Below the pieces are notes generated by a model. The model was not told the DNA's origin. It searched no databases and was given only the letters and a program-made list of their open reading frames with translations. The translations under genes and the position numbers were made by a program. A DNA stretch of 64,000 nucleotides, from the NCBI GenBank assembly GCA_028015205.1, contig JAPWFG010000020.1, positions 310,001 through 374,000 on the forward strand. Direction: 5' to 3'. This stretch comes from Mytilisepta virgata (lineage: Eukaryota; Mollusca; Bivalvia; Mytilida; Mytilidae). Shown one piece after another: positions 23,466 to 36,432 of the stretch. The stretch's first letter is position 1. Every line of letters begins with the position of its first letter.

Positions 23466-26400
23466 TTCATATCCTGCGCATCAATTTGGTATCACATAAT
23501 TTATTGTGAACCAGAAGCTTCGTATCAGCCAATCAATTTGTGATAACGACCGTTAAATATGGAAAAGCTTTTAGATTTCTTAATTAGAATTGGAAAAAAA
23601 CATTAACGATTTGTAGGGCATACGTCAGATGAGGCAAACACCGAAAAACAAAAGAAACACAGCTAGGTTAATGTTATTGTACGTGAACATTTATACACTT
23701 GATCCATCCGAAGTTTCTTGGGCAGCTTGTACAAAATTTGAACTGAATGCCCCCCCCCCCCCCCGCCTTTTGTGTCATTCTGCATTTCGTTTCCCGATGA
23801 TAACAAGGGAAAATATTGATGAAAAAATCGGGTGAGCACGTGGTTTTCATTATTGAGTCAACAATACTTCACATCAGAATAAAAATACTGAAGGATCCAC
23901 GGAAACAGTTCTGTCAATTTAAAACTTCAACAAAATTCATTATAAATCTTAAAAAATACTGTATTCCACAAAAATTCATAAAAGATGACACCTGAAAATA
24001 AAGAATCCAGTGGAACAGATTATTAATATTATGGGTAAGAGAATATAAGCAGCCTGTCATGGGTTAGTTTAAACGAGAGAGTTAGAATGTTTTCAAACCT
24101 GCAGAAATTTTAATAAAATGAAATAAGTCTTGTTTGTTTAAAACAGTAAAATTATATATTGACATCTTTCAAAATGACAATTAACGATTGTCCAAGCAAA
24201 CATTTGTATCATTATTAATGCAATATGTTGGAATAGTGCGTTAAAACAATATTAAATGCACTGACTAAACTTATGACAACAAAAAATCAGTCTATTAACA
24301 AAATTGACAACACAAAAAATTAGCCATAGTTAATACGTTAAGTGTTAAAACTGATGTTACTGATACAGCAATGTAACTTGAAGCCTCCATTTGAAGATCA
24401 ATACATTGTACATCTGTTGTGAGGGCCAAATTGTACCAACGAAGAAATCACTGTCAAAACAAAATCTATGTATCGTCTTAATTATTTTGATTTGTTTCAG
24501 TTTAACTCATTGTTAAAATCTATTTCTAATTCGATTGTTTTATCCCAACACAAGATGTTGTCCCGTATCTCTGGGTAAATTATTGCTCTGTTTGTGTCAG
24601 ATAAAATTGAATTATTGATTACTCATGGGGTTTTACCTTGTTCTGACAGTAAGAATTAAAAACTGCTTTAAATGTCCTTTGCATGTTTAACAAAACTAAC
24701 AAACGATACATTGAACGAAGATATTTGAATTGAAACGGTTTTGTTTGAAAAATTAATTATTATGTTATACAGAATTTGAGAAAATGAGACAATGCTACGA
24801 GACCAAACGTTCCTTATACTCACTCAAACTGTTTTGTATTGTTTTTTTTCTGTTTGAGTGAATTTTTTTGTTAACGGCTTAACGAACAGATTTATACTAA
24901 GAATAAACATTCTAAACTGTTGGTTTAATTTATATTGAACGATCCGAAAGGTTATACAACTGTATAACCATCGTAACATGTAATCATCTTTTTTATTATA
25001 TGTTAATAATCTCTATGGTTTTGATGTATTGTGCTGGCAGTCAAAGTTAACAGTATCTTTCCACCATGATGGCCTCAGAAAATACCCGTACAAGAACTTA
25101 GTCGATGCATTGACTTATGGAATATACATTAATGAAGCTATACCCAAACTAGAAGTGTAAAGTGATGCTTATTTATACAAAAAAATTGTCGTGTAGATGT
25201 TGTTTCTATACCTATGGGTTTTGGCTTTCCTTTAGATGTTCTTGTCAGTTTATCGTTTTTGAGATTAACTAGTACATACATGTACAAATACATCTTTAAT
25301 ATCAGACAAGCTGAGAAGTGTAGACGCCATTTCAGAAGTGTGAAATTAACAAACAGAAAATGTTTATATCACATTTTCAAATCTGAAGCGGAACGGTAAA
25401 ACGGTTGTAATTTTTCATATTTATTTCTAGAGACATGTAATAAAAGTGTGGTTCTGATGTCAATACACGAAGTCACATGCCTAAATTGGGTTTCGTACGC
25501 ACCTATTGGCCTTTTTTCCGTATACTTCAATCTAAATATTATTTATACCCAAATAGTAAAAATTACAAATACAAGTAATTGAAAATACTAGGCATAGTCG
25601 CAACGAAACATATTCAAGACAAAACGACGGAACTCTAAAACGTAAAAGACTCTGGAAGTTCATGATCAAGAGTCAAAGTGAAGGTTTTTACATTTTTTAA
25701 AACCTTACATAAACGTTTCACATGAGACAAGAAAGACGAAGGTTGTTATCAAGAAATCTAGCCATTTGTAGGTTGTTCAGCGAAAGGAAATACTAACTAA
25801 AAGGAAATAGGTATGAATTTAAAAAACGGAAATGCATCCATTACAGAACAATTTTTTAGTCATCAGTATACTAGCAACGACATTATTATGTATCGAATAT
25901 CTGTAATGACCCATTATGCATCATGAACTGGAGCGGAAATGCAAAAAAACTTCAAAGTGTATATTTCCCTAATTTACCGACTTTAACGAATAATAATTCT
26001 ATGGCTTTGAAAAGAAAATTGTTGTCTCCATTCAAATAATGCGGTTAGAACTTTAGAAGTAAACTTCGTAATCAAATATTAGAGATATTGATAAAAAAAA
26101 ATATATAGCACTACCTTACGGATTTAATTTGGATTTTTAAAAAAAATCATCTATGAAGGTAGCACAGTTAGTAGCCATATGGACAGTTTTAGTATATTTT
26201 ACCACCAAAGCCATCATTTAAGTTATCAAACATGAAAAAGATTGCGTACGTATTTCAGTTTCAGAACTTGTCCAACTAGTATCATTTTTAAATGGTCCAA
26301 AAAATTGCAACATATATATTCACTATCTAAACGAACATTTCACTAAAAATAAAATTTCCTGCTTGAAAAACGAATGTGGTAATCTACAATATGATTTGAA

Positions 26401-26540
26401 AATAGTACCTATCAAAATGATGACCCTGAAAACTACGCAATTTATCTAAAACATGTTAAGGTTTGTAATACTCGAAAGCAGTTGTTCAGCTGTGCTCTGT
26501 GCTTTTACAGTTTAACGAAAGGTGTGAAAGTGACAGGTAT
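23466..26540. other. AT-rich noncoding stretch
   Basis: About 3 kb without a supported gene, RNA or mobile element. It has a 15-base C run at 23750-23764. Short open frames at 23629-23835 and 25214-25399 lack motifs or convincing splice context. Confidence 0.4.
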
Positions 26541-26550
26541 GCCATTGGAC

Positions 26551-27298
<748 letters not shown>

Positions 27299-27832
27299 GT
27301 TCTGACATAATAGTTGAGAGGTTAGAACTGATCTTAACTATATCTAATCGCATACATGCGATAGAGACAATTCGTGATGACGACCGTAACATTTTTGGAG
27401 TGATGAAATTAACTGAGACTGAACACAACCCTATCTTATAAGTTTATGTTTGTTTAGTTGGGTTTTACGCCGTTTTCAGCACATTTGGCTGAAGGAATCC
27501 TTGTCAATTAAGATCGGAGTCGAACACACCCCGCCACAGGTCAGATTCGAATTCACAACCTCAGCGTTGACAGGCTAGTGATCATTAGTAGTCATGACGA
27601 ACTACCTAGACCACTCGGCCACCGGGGCCCCTATAAATTTATGCGACAGCAATGTCATCGTATATGTTACATGCACGGCAGTAACGAATCAACTGTGGAA
27701 TGTACACTCTATAGGCTGGGGACATTGGGATGTTACTGCTAAGAAAGGGGAAGTTCACAATTAGAAAATTTAGATCATCACGTTTGTCATAAATTTTGAT
27801 TTCAATCACCGAGTATTATCTATGTACATGTA
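27299..27832 (-). pseudogene. Decayed reverse-transcriptase element, split by a SINE
   Basis: On the minus strand, about 27832-27650 encodes a fragment with LNFLIVNFPFLSSNIP and LIRYCRAC. After the SINE, about 27436-27300 continues with a region matching the KFYGRHHEL part of the same protein. Both pieces align in order with the relic at 61891-62560. The copy is a fragment with frame disruptions and lacks the catalytic core. The family is a non-LTR-type or Penelope-like reverse transcriptase; I cannot decide which from these pieces. Confidence 0.6.
27449..27631 (-). mobile_element. tRNA-derived SINE inserted in a retroelement relic
   Basis: On the minus strand the head carries an A box TGGCCGAGTGG that fits the Pol III consensus exactly and a B-box-like ATTCGAATC. 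The tail ends GGCGTAAAACCCAACTAAAC. A 12-base duplication with one mismatch flanks it (TATAAGTTTATG at 27437-27448, TATAAATTTATG at 27632-27643). The central text recalls the bivalve MetaSINE-type elements as I remember them, which needs a database check. The length of about 183 bp is typical for a SINE. Confidence 0.8.
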
Positions 27833-28015
27833 CAAATCCAGTTATGAAGCAGAAGTGGATGTGTCTGTGGTCTCTTAAATTTAATCAATTTAATTTACAT
27901 AAGTGCGCTATTCTGTATAAAGGAGCATTACAATAAACTTATTCATATGACGATGAAAAGAAATTCAGCATCTTATCGATATATAGTATAGTTAAACACC
28001 CATAATTTTGTTATA
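27833..28015. other. Short noncoding gap
   Basis: Lies between two oppositely oriented retroelement fragments. Nothing else is seen. Confidence 0.4.
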
Positions 28016-28400
28016 TGCCAGTCTTAATACAGTAACCTTTGCCACTGTCTCATGCAATGTGACTGTGCCGTTAACGGAGCAGGACATGCTTACCATTCCA
28101 AAGCACCTGATGTCACTCGTGGTTTTTTATGGGATTCACATTGCTAGTGCTTTAGTTTCTGTGCTGACTTGTTCTAGTTTGTGTAGATTATTATAAGTTT
28201 TTTTATTCTTTAAGTTAAACATGTACCCTCGTCGCGTTTGTTTGTTGTGTTCCATTCTCCTGAGTGTGCCTTTTCCTTGGACTTTGAATTTGTGGACTTT
28301 TTAGTTTTGTCGCTTCTGTATTCTTCTGCCGATATTCTCTGTTTAGTTTTGTTGTTTTGTTGTTTGAAATCTAGTTTTCAGATATGTTCTGGTTCTTGTT
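28016..28400 (+). repeat. Retroelement 3' region fragment
   Basis: Contains GTTAACGGAGCAGGACATGC near 28070, then CTTACCATTCC and a T-rich tail with TGTTGTGTTCCATTCTCCTG and TTTTCCTTGGACTTTGAATT. These match, in order, the segment 62655-63000 that follows a reverse-transcriptase relic. The short open frame at 28008-28196 lies in it and is repeat-derived. Confidence 0.6.
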
Positions 28401-30034
28401 GAATTGGTCCCAATATGTTTATCTGTGAGCATGATGTTTATTATTCTTTATGGTGTCAGGTGTTTTTATCTTAGGCACATTTGCATCAAAACTCAAAATT
28501 AAAAGTGTAGAGGCCAAACTTAAAGAACAAAAATCTGCAAGGAATAAAATACCAAAGCTGAAACTGACGTATGACTGGATTATGTGATTTAAAATTTTCT
28601 TAATTATTAGTGGATTGCCATATAATAGAATAAAAATGCAATGACCAACCATCAATTTGGGGGAAACGTTTTTAATAAAGACCTTCAGTCGTTTATTTCA
28701 TTTATTCGAAGACAATTACAAATAAAATTCATGGATTTAATTATTTTTCCTATTTTTGCGTTTAGATTTTGAATTAAATATAACCTTAATTCTGTCCACT
28801 GAAATTTGATAATAAATTGATTGTATACAGATGTTTTAATGTATTTGTCATATCCATTTAGTATTTCATTCACAAATTGATTTTTTCATTTGTTGATATA
28901 ATTGACCATTAGAATAAGTTAACGGATGGAAATAATCTATTTCATTTCGTTAGGGGTTGAGGAATGAGATAATTGAAAGGTTATTAGTAAATTCCATCGA
29001 CAACAAAGATATCCTGTTTTTTTGCGTTATTGGGAATACATGTATGTACGTGTAGTTGTACTTCTTTTGTTGATACTAAAGGCTAGTTTCTGTCTCACCA
29101 GTTACGGTAAAGATGAAAATATAAATTTTATTATCTCACCTATTCAGATATTAGTCCAACGTCAAAACTACCTTTAATAATGGCCGGGGCAGTGGGACGT
29201 CTGAACACATTCCTTATGCGAGCATTTTGCGCGGTGATTATCACGATTTGAAATTAGGGCTTCCCTATACTTTTAGCCAATGATAAACTAGAGAAGTAGC
29301 CATATAATACTCATAAATTAAAAAAGGCAATTGAAAGAAAAAGGCATCAATATGAATAATTTATCATAGCACTATAACGCCATTGAGTCACTTGTCAGTG
29401 ACTTGTCGCGGAGTGGTTTGAGTCATTCTGTGAATAGCGCTTTTCATATTGTTAACATCCTGGTTTTAATTCAATGTGTTCTGTCTTAGACCAAATTCAT
29501 TTAATACAGTCATTTAATAGACGAATATTATGTTCACCTACTTTTTACAAAAACTAACACAGGATTTATAGCAGAGTTGTCATTTCATGATCAAGTTTTA
29601 CAAAGTTGAACTTTCCAGAATTTTGCTATTCTATTTTATAGGTTTCAACTTGATTATTACTAAGTTGCAATACTTTCTTTACGGAAAGCGCTGTGTAGAA
29701 AATAAAATTTGCGTCGGAGTTATACATATATAAATCCGTCATAGAAGTAAGAATTTATATTCTCAGTGGTTGTCTCAATAATTATTGTTGAACATTTTCG
29801 ATGTCGTTAACTATGTTCCTTTGGAGTATTTAGTGATTTTGATTGGAAATTGTCTTTTTATAGTACTTGGTGTGATGAAATCTCAAGTCATATTTCACTC
29901 TAGGAAGTGAGGTAACAATAGCCGTACGCCAACGACGTTGCTATACAAAGGTCGAAGCGAAGTCACTTAAAACATAATCCTTGTATTTTCTCGTTAAATC
30001 TTCTGCATACATGGAATACGTCAATGTAATAAAC
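28401..30034. other. AT-rich noncoding stretch
   Basis: No supported feature. Short minus-strand frames at 28419-28655 and 28685-28873 show only random hydrophobic composition. Confidence 0.4.
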
Positions 30035-30184
30035 AGAATAACTAATGTCGAAATTGGAATATCAAAAATCTACAACTCGTGAACGAAAAACACTAATAAT
30101 TCACTCATGTGCTACGGACTGATGAGTTGTTCGGTAACTCGTTGTAGATTTGTAGATATTCAAATTTCAAGATTAGTTATACTA
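30035..30184. repeat. Imperfect inverted repeat
   Basis: About 50-base arms, near 30035-30085 and 30135-30184, share ATAACTAATxTxGAAATT and ATCTACAACTCG or their complements, around a spacer of about 50 bases. It may be a small fold-back element or a decayed MITE. Arm identity is moderate. Confidence 0.6.
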
Positions 30185-30224
30185 TAATTATTGGGAAATA
30201 AACAAATACAACGTACTAATTAGG

Positions 30225-30540
30225 TTAAACTAGAACTGTCCTGAAAGGGACAAATATCCCCCGCAGCAACATGTCTGTTTTGAAGCCAACACAGAGTTCA
30301 AGTCATATTTTTTCAAAGTACTCGCCCAAACAGAAAATCCTGACAATATGCACATCTCCATAATGTGACCTAACACTCCATACAGTTTCATGAGAATCGT
30401 GCAAATAATGTAGGAGGAGTTGGGGACAACACATGGAACGAGGTTTTGTTTATAAAAAAAAAGCCTAAGTCCAAACAGCCATATCTTTTACATTTCTTGT
30501 CCAAACAAAAAATTCCTGACAAAATGCACATCTCCATATA
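30225..30540. repeat. Degenerate direct repeat
   Basis: A segment containing CAAACAGAAAATCCTGACAATATGCACATCTCCATA near 30328 recurs, diverged, near 30503, about 175 bases on. It reads as an interspersed repeat with an internal duplication; the family is not known to me. Confidence 0.5.
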
Positions 30541-30740
30541 GTGATCTAACACTCCTGAGTTCACTCCTGGTTTTTATAGGAGTTCGTGTTCTTCGTTGTT
30601 TTTTAGTTTTCTGTGTTTATTTGTTGTGCTTGTGGTGGTTCTTTTATCTTCCCGGGTTTGTCTGTCCAATGGATTACGTTTTGTTTGATTGCTATATTTG
30701 TCCCTTTTAAGTGTAAAATAGAATGGCGTCTCATGTACAT
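30541..30740 (+). repeat. Retroelement 3' tail fragment
   Basis: Begins with CTGAGTTCACTCCTGGTTTT and continues in T-rich text of the type seen after the reverse-transcriptase relics at 28.1 and 62.7 kb. Only the tail is present. Confidence 0.4.
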
Positions 30741-31317
30741 TTGTTATCTTCCTTGTTGTACGTTTATTTATAAACCATTATGAATATTGTTGAATGTTTC
30801 TATGATCATATAGAATTATATCATGTATTATTCATGCACTTATCTAAAAATGTCGTGGTAACAGCAATGTACTTTCTTCTACAAGAATAATAGTAAACAC
30901 CTTGATGACTCCTCAATCAATTAGTAATATATCAGAAAAATTGATTTGAAAGAATAAACAGCTATCACTAATATTTGCTGCACCAAATAACCTTCTGTCA
31001 ATACACTGATAATTATTGAGGAGTTATGTTGAATAACCATGATTCAGTAACACCCTCCTATAACTGTATACTTGTTTCTTGATAATATTGGAGACCTCTG
31101 AATTGGCAAAATCGATTCGTGTCAAATAATTTCATAAAACAAAACAACTGAAAAATTTTGTGGTTGAGTGAAAATTTTGTTCTTTGGTTTTTTCATTTTC
31201 TAGTGAAAATGCAGTATGGTTCTATTGAATAATTAACTAAATATGTGGATCCAGTGTACGTACATGGAAGTCGAAGCTATTGTTGTGAAAATTATGCATA
31301 CCGAAAGTTTCAGAGAT
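30741..31317. other. AT-rich noncoding stretch
   Basis: Nothing recognisable. Confidence 0.4.
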
Positions 31318-31565
31318 ATATTATTAACCGTCTCGTTAGTGTCGTGCTAACGTGTTCTACTCGAGTACGGAATGTTGTAGGTTCGATTACGGCCGGGTCA
31401 AAATAAAGACATCAAAATGTTTATTTACTGTTTTTTCACTAAGTCCGAGAATTTTGGAGTAACAGCTCGAGATCTGGGTCAGAATAATGTATGCGTATTG
31501 TGTGACATATCATATCGCACACTGTTAGCTCTTACGGATAAGTCCATTAACCATTGTCTAGCAAT
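31318..31565 (+). mobile_element. Probable tRNA-derived SINE
   Basis: A strong B box, GGTTCGATTAC, lies at 31380-31390 after a tRNA-like head (CCGTCTCGTTAGTGTCGTGC...), followed by GGCCGGGTC and a less AT-rich body. The A box is not a clean consensus match and no flanking duplication was found, so the boundaries are approximate. Confidence 0.4.
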
Positions 31566-33552
31566 ATTTGCCATTAAACGTTTATAAAAAAAAATAATAA
31601 AATGTTAATGCTCAAATTTGATTGAAAATACTTCTCGAACAATTATTTCAATTTAACACAAATACGCCAATTATCTATACTAACAAATTTAGAACTGAAG
31701 TGTTTCGTCTTTCTGCTATCAGGTCTTTTAAATTATTCCAGTTCAAGATTATGATAATTATATCCCGAACACAAAACATTATTGATTAGAAATATCTAAA
31801 AAAAAAAAAAGTAAATAAATAAAAAAAAGAGTCCTTTGTCAATCGGACTTGAGCGATTAAAAAGATTCATGGCTTCATTCTTTGCATCGAATAATTAATA
31901 CCAAAAATTCTAATTTTTTGGAAAATCCAGAACGTTATATTATATATGCGAGTTCATTTAATCAGCTGACAATATTTATTGAGGTTCAAAGGGCTTCCCA
32001 TCAAACTAAAAATAAACACTTAAATGTCAGCTGATCTAACGACAAACTTAGATACCTTCCCCGCTAAACGTTCAAAGATGTCCAAAAATCAACAAAAATC
32101 CATATATATCAAAAATACACCAATTCCTAAAAGAAAAATATTATTTGTTTTTTACTACTGTTTTGTGTAAATTATCCCTCGGCCACACTCTACTTAACAT
32201 GTGTACGATCGATAAACAGATTGCAGGTTTCCGTAAAATGGTAATGAAAAGCGTTTTCAAAATCGAAATGTTTATGAAAATGGATGTTTAATTCAAGAAA
32301 TGGAACAATTAACACCATAGTAATACACCATTAAGTCAATGGATCGTATATTAATGGACATATTTACAATTGCGTATTCCGTTTTAAGTATTTTCTATTT
32401 TTAAGTTATAGTAGGTCAGCCACTAATGGTATATGAAAATGTAAACATATAGTAATCTTTAAAAGGTAAGTAGTACTATTACAAATTTCTACTTTCATTT
32501 TAATAACTTCATATCTGACATACTGATCTATGATCATTTTGGTCCAGGTTTTGGTTTAAACGCAGAAAAGAGGTCATTATAAGGGAATCAACCAGCGTCA
32601 TGCTGATGTTGTAGAATTTGTCAACAATACAGTGACATCTTGGAACAGTCCAAATCAATATGCACATATCAATATGTATATTTATGTATGTAGTTTTCAA
32701 ATGATAAACACTAAGGAACGAAACAATTTCTAATGCCATGATTCGCATAATGCGATATTTTTTAAAATAAGGTCATTGTCAGTTCTGTCAAGGGACGTAA
32801 TTCATACTCTTTCAATACTAAGCTCGTCAACAATTGTATGACGTCATTAATTAATTAATGCGGCAATGTTGCACAGAGGTCCAACTGAGGAATACTACTG
32901 AAAATTATAAATACACATTTTTGGCAAAAGAGACATTTTATTCCGGAGTGCAATATATATTTAATTCTAATAATTAATATTTTATGCTAATTTTGTAATG
33001 AAGAGGGTAATCAATTAATAACGGAAAAACCAAGTTTACCAATAACTTATCGCAGCCTCGATAGAACATGCGTTCTGAGTTTGGATTGTTATTAAATTCT
33101 GAAGAAAAACATCGAAATATGGCGAAAATCAATAGCTGTGGAGATACAAATGAAAATTGTAGTGTGTGGATTTATTTACATTTTTTCAACGGGAAACTAT
33201 TAGAATGTGAGGGACTTTGTGGTAGAAAAGCTACAAGCCATATATTATGACGATAGGAAAACATGGAAAGTCCAAAAATATGTGGAATGAGGATTGAATT
33301 TGATTTTACTGTTGTTTTGTTTACTTGTGTAGTAATTCATCGTAGTTTATATGACACTATGGCAGAATCAGGGTGAGATTTTTCAATGTAAAAACTATTG
33401 TATTAATGCTTAAATATCCCCAAAACTTTAAAAATTATGAAAATGTAAGACGGCACATGGTATGAAATTTACTTTAAATCACGGTGATACTTAGAGTAAT
33501 ATTTATTTAAAGCGCAGTTTTATATAAACTTTATAAATTTATTAAGTCATTT
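31566..33552. other. AT-rich noncoding stretch
   Basis: About 2 kb without a supported gene or mobile element. The open frames at 32509-32748 (minus) and 33068-33250 (plus) have no recognisable motifs. A short A-rich run lies near 31799-31828. Confidence 0.4.
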
Positions 33553-33735
33553 TTAAAAAGCAATTAAGCTGGCATATTGGAAAGAACCTTCATTGATACC
33601 TTTTTCAAGTCCGAGATTTTTCTGGCGATAAAATGACCCTTTCTTGTATTGTCTTGGGCCATTGTACGTCTGAGCATATTCCATGTATAAAACTGTGCAA
33701 GGGGTATGACCAATTTCATATCTGTTAATTCTAAA
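33553..33735 (-). CDS. Possible terminal exon, unidentified
   Basis: A minus-strand frame ends in TAA at 33553 and encodes about 60 residues after a possible acceptor (AATTAACAG). The peptide has balanced, protein-like composition (YEIGHTPCTVLYMEYAQTYN and a Lys/Gly-rich end) and few of the Lys/Asn/Ile/Phe runs typical of chance frames here. It abuts the fold-back element at 33769. No domain is recognised and no other exon of the same gene was found, so the call is weak. Confidence 0.2.
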   Translation of the reverse strand, partial: FRINRYEIGHTPCTVLYMEYAQTYNGPRQYKKGSFYRQKNLGLEKGINEGSFQYASLIAF

Positions 33736-33768
33736 ATTTCTCACAGGCACTAGCATATTCTTGCATAT

Positions 33769-34524
33769 ATTCGTTCAATCTTATATCAGCATGTGCCACC
33801 ACTATACTCTTACAAGACACAAGGTTGGAAAGACCGAAATTTTCGAAATCGAAAACCGCTCGACTGCAGCCGATTTAACGCACCGTTTTGTCATATTTTC
33901 ATGCAAAGTACCACCCATAAACTATTATCTCTTCGCCCCCGTTCACGTTTTGTTAATCCCATCGCTCAGTAATGCAAAATTTTCTGATGACGGAAGTCTA
34001 AGTTCGAACTATTATTAGAAGCGGGCCACTACAGACAGTGGTCTCCGAATACAATGGCTAGAATGATAAGGTAAGAAAATTCTAAATATTTGGTGAACAT
34101 TAAAAAAAATCAGCTATAATCTCACAACGTTGTCATTACGGGACAGGATGGAGTGGGAAGATATATGTGTTACAAAATAAGTAAAACGTCTCAGGTCCAT
34201 GGGTGAAACATACATATTCAATCATCCATGGAGATCTCCCACTTCTACCAGTAGTCCGAACTTTCAGAAATTGACTTTACGAAGACTTCGGTGACCACAG
34301 AGTGAAAATCTTAAATTTCTAGATTACTGAGCGATGGAATAAAAAAACACGCGAATAGAGGCGAAGAGGTAAGTCTTTAAGAGTTATTGATGTGGTGGTT
34401 TGCATGAAAATTTGACAATACGATGCGTTTAATGTACCAAAGTCGAACGGTTTTATGTTTTTAAAAAATTAGGTTTTTCCAACGAGTACAGGGGTGGTAC
34501 ATATCGACACAAAATTGAACGAAT
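33769..34524. mobile_element. Long fold-back (inverted-repeat) element
   Basis: The ends are ATTCGTTCAAT (33769) and its complement ATTGAACGAAT (34514-34524). Inside, imperfect complementarity continues through several anchors: CGACTGCAGCC/CGACTTTGG, TTTTCATGCAAA, CTCTTCGCC and CCCATCGCTCAGTAAT (33958-33973) against ATTACTGAGCGATGG (34323-34337). The arms are about 260 bp with a spacer of about 210 bp. No transposase is present and no clear target duplication was found. It could be a non-autonomous DNA transposon with long TIRs or an inverted duplication able to form double-stranded RNA. Confidence 0.75.
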
Positions 34525-34580
34525 CTTATCTATCAAGAATCATTAAATGAATGAAAAAAAAATTAAATGATTAACACAAA

Positions 34581-34858
34581 TTAAGGTATCCGGACCATAA
34601 TAGCTCATGATCGAAAATTATATCTCTTTTTGACCGTGAATGGCTGAACCAGACAATTTAAAGCTGGGATTTTGTATATATATTTTCTCAAGTTGAAACA
34701 CACTTTGTTGCTTATATGCAGAGTCTGTAAAAATACGTTAGTTCTATTGGCATTTCCGAAGTTTGCCGATAATTACCGAGGTCATTTCAATTGCGTTGTA
34801 TGGAACATCCGGGAGCTTTTGAATAATCACATGGTCATTTATGGTCCGGATACCTTAA
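34581..34858. mobile_element. MITE with 20-bp perfect TIRs and TTAA ends
   Basis: TTAAGGTATCCGGACCATAA at 34581-34600 is perfectly complementary to 34839-34858. The outermost TTAA could be a TTAA target duplication as in piggyBac-type transposition, or TA with longer repeats. The interior of about 240 bp is noncoding. The open frame at 34672-34923 runs across the right end and is not real. Confidence 0.85.
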
Positions 34859-36309
34859 AATGGGGAAACTATATTCATGCCCAAAGCGCCTGTGCAATAT
34901 CTATCTTAAACCATGGTACATAGCATATTTGAATATTGAAAACAGAAAATTAATGCTTGATCATTGATATGTTTAAGTTTACTATCTGTAAAGGTCGTGA
35001 ATAGAAGTTATTTGGTCAATTGCCAAGATTTGTATAATTAGTTAGAATATTCATACTTGAACCAAAACTATTTTACTGTCACTTGAAAGGCGATAAATAT
35101 ACTCACCTCAAACAAAAAATCTGTTTTGGTTCTGATTGTCCTTCGTGTGGAAAGAAAAAAAAACAGCAGTTGTTTGTTAACAAACCACATGTCGGGATTT
35201 GCATTAAAAAATAATAAAAATAATCTAAAATATGGCCAAATAAGTCAACGAAAATCAGGGAAATGGCCTACGTCTTTGCAGATTTTTTACAGAATTGATA
35301 CTTATCGCGCGTGCCGTGTTTTACATGTACGGCTAATAAATTTATTTTGTACTAGGAAAATCTTATATTTTTTACTTCTATAACTATCCCCCTCTTCACA
35401 AAAGTTATAGTTTAAAGTTATGTGTCATTATTAAGGTGTGTTTCATTATTACATGTATTAATAGCAACCTAATTGTGTCATTTACTTTCATTTTACCCCG
35501 TCAAAGACTGTAATTTTGACGAACACACTTTTTTTGTAATTATTTAAATGGTTTCAAAAGCAAAACATTTTCTCTGCAGAAAATTAATTCAAAGTCTAAT
35601 GAAAAATGATAAATGTCATTTGACGAAATTTTGACTCTGATATAGTAGTGTCCTCGGATGTCACACTGACAAATGGCCGAGTGACGTCAGAAGAATTTAA
35701 GTCCACTATTAAAAAATTTAAAACTTTTATCCATTTTTATTTTCTGAAATCCCGACCATGCGCTTAATCTATTCAAATAACACATCATATTGCAATTTTA
35801 TTTATATTGATTTTTCGCTCATGAAGCATAATTACTAGTATCTGTTTAAAAAATAACAAATACGAAGAAAAATATAGAATCTTACTTCACCTTCACGAGT
35901 GGTTGAATATCGTATTTCTATTGTCGAAATAGTTAAACCTCCAATTTCGAGCCTTGGTGAGAAATTTGAAAGTTTAACTATCGAAACTGTAGAAATTTGT
36001 CTTACGCTGTCTTAATAATATCTTGTTTTGATAATTGGTTTTGGCTTCCAAAGTTGTTGTAAGGAGGTTGTCAAATCTGGATGTGCATTGTAGTCCAGAA
36101 AGTCAAGATCCGAGTTTGTTTTTCCCTAAACACATACATCAATGAACATCTTTTGGATTCTAGATAAGAACATTTCAATAATGTTTGGCTTCTTTTCAAG
36201 GATGAAGAAATAAATATTCCAATTTATGTACATGTAGTTGTTAATTTATGTGTTAACAACACGATATGTACTCCAAGATAACAACTTTAACTTCTTTTTA
36301 ATGCGTTTC
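34859..36309. other. AT-rich stretch upstream of the 36.4-kb exon
   Basis: No supported gene. A hairpin-forming segment at about 35914-35996 has arms around TTGTCGAAATAGTTAAAC and its near-complement GTTTAACTATCGAA. If the exon at 36433 is a true first exon, the last few hundred bases here would be its upstream region. Confidence 0.4.
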
Positions 36310-36365
36310 ATTGGTCATCGATACGCATCTCTATAAAATGTACATTTCGCACCATTTTCAACTAA
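36310..36365 (+). promoter_or_regulatory. Candidate core promoter: inverted CCAAT and TATA box
   Basis: ATTGG (inverted CCAAT) lies at 36310-36314 and TATAAAA at 36332-36338. An initiator-like TCAACTA near 36358 is at a plausible distance from the TATA box. It sits about 100 bases before the ATG at 36433, giving a 5' UTR of roughly 70 bases. The arrangement is plausible, but such motifs arise by chance in AT-rich DNA. Confidence 0.35.
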
Positions 36366-36432
36366 AAATGATAAACTCTTAAATTGTAACAATTATATAC
36401 GGCAACATGTTTTTCATTCACATACATTGTTA

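Noticed and set aside
31318..31403. Functional tRNA gene
   Set aside because: The B box is good but the A box is poor, no clean cloverleaf is apparent, and a SINE-like body follows.
33761..34018. 85-codon plus-strand frame with protein-like composition
   Set aside because: It lies entirely within the left arm of the fold-back element, and the complementary arm does not keep the frame.
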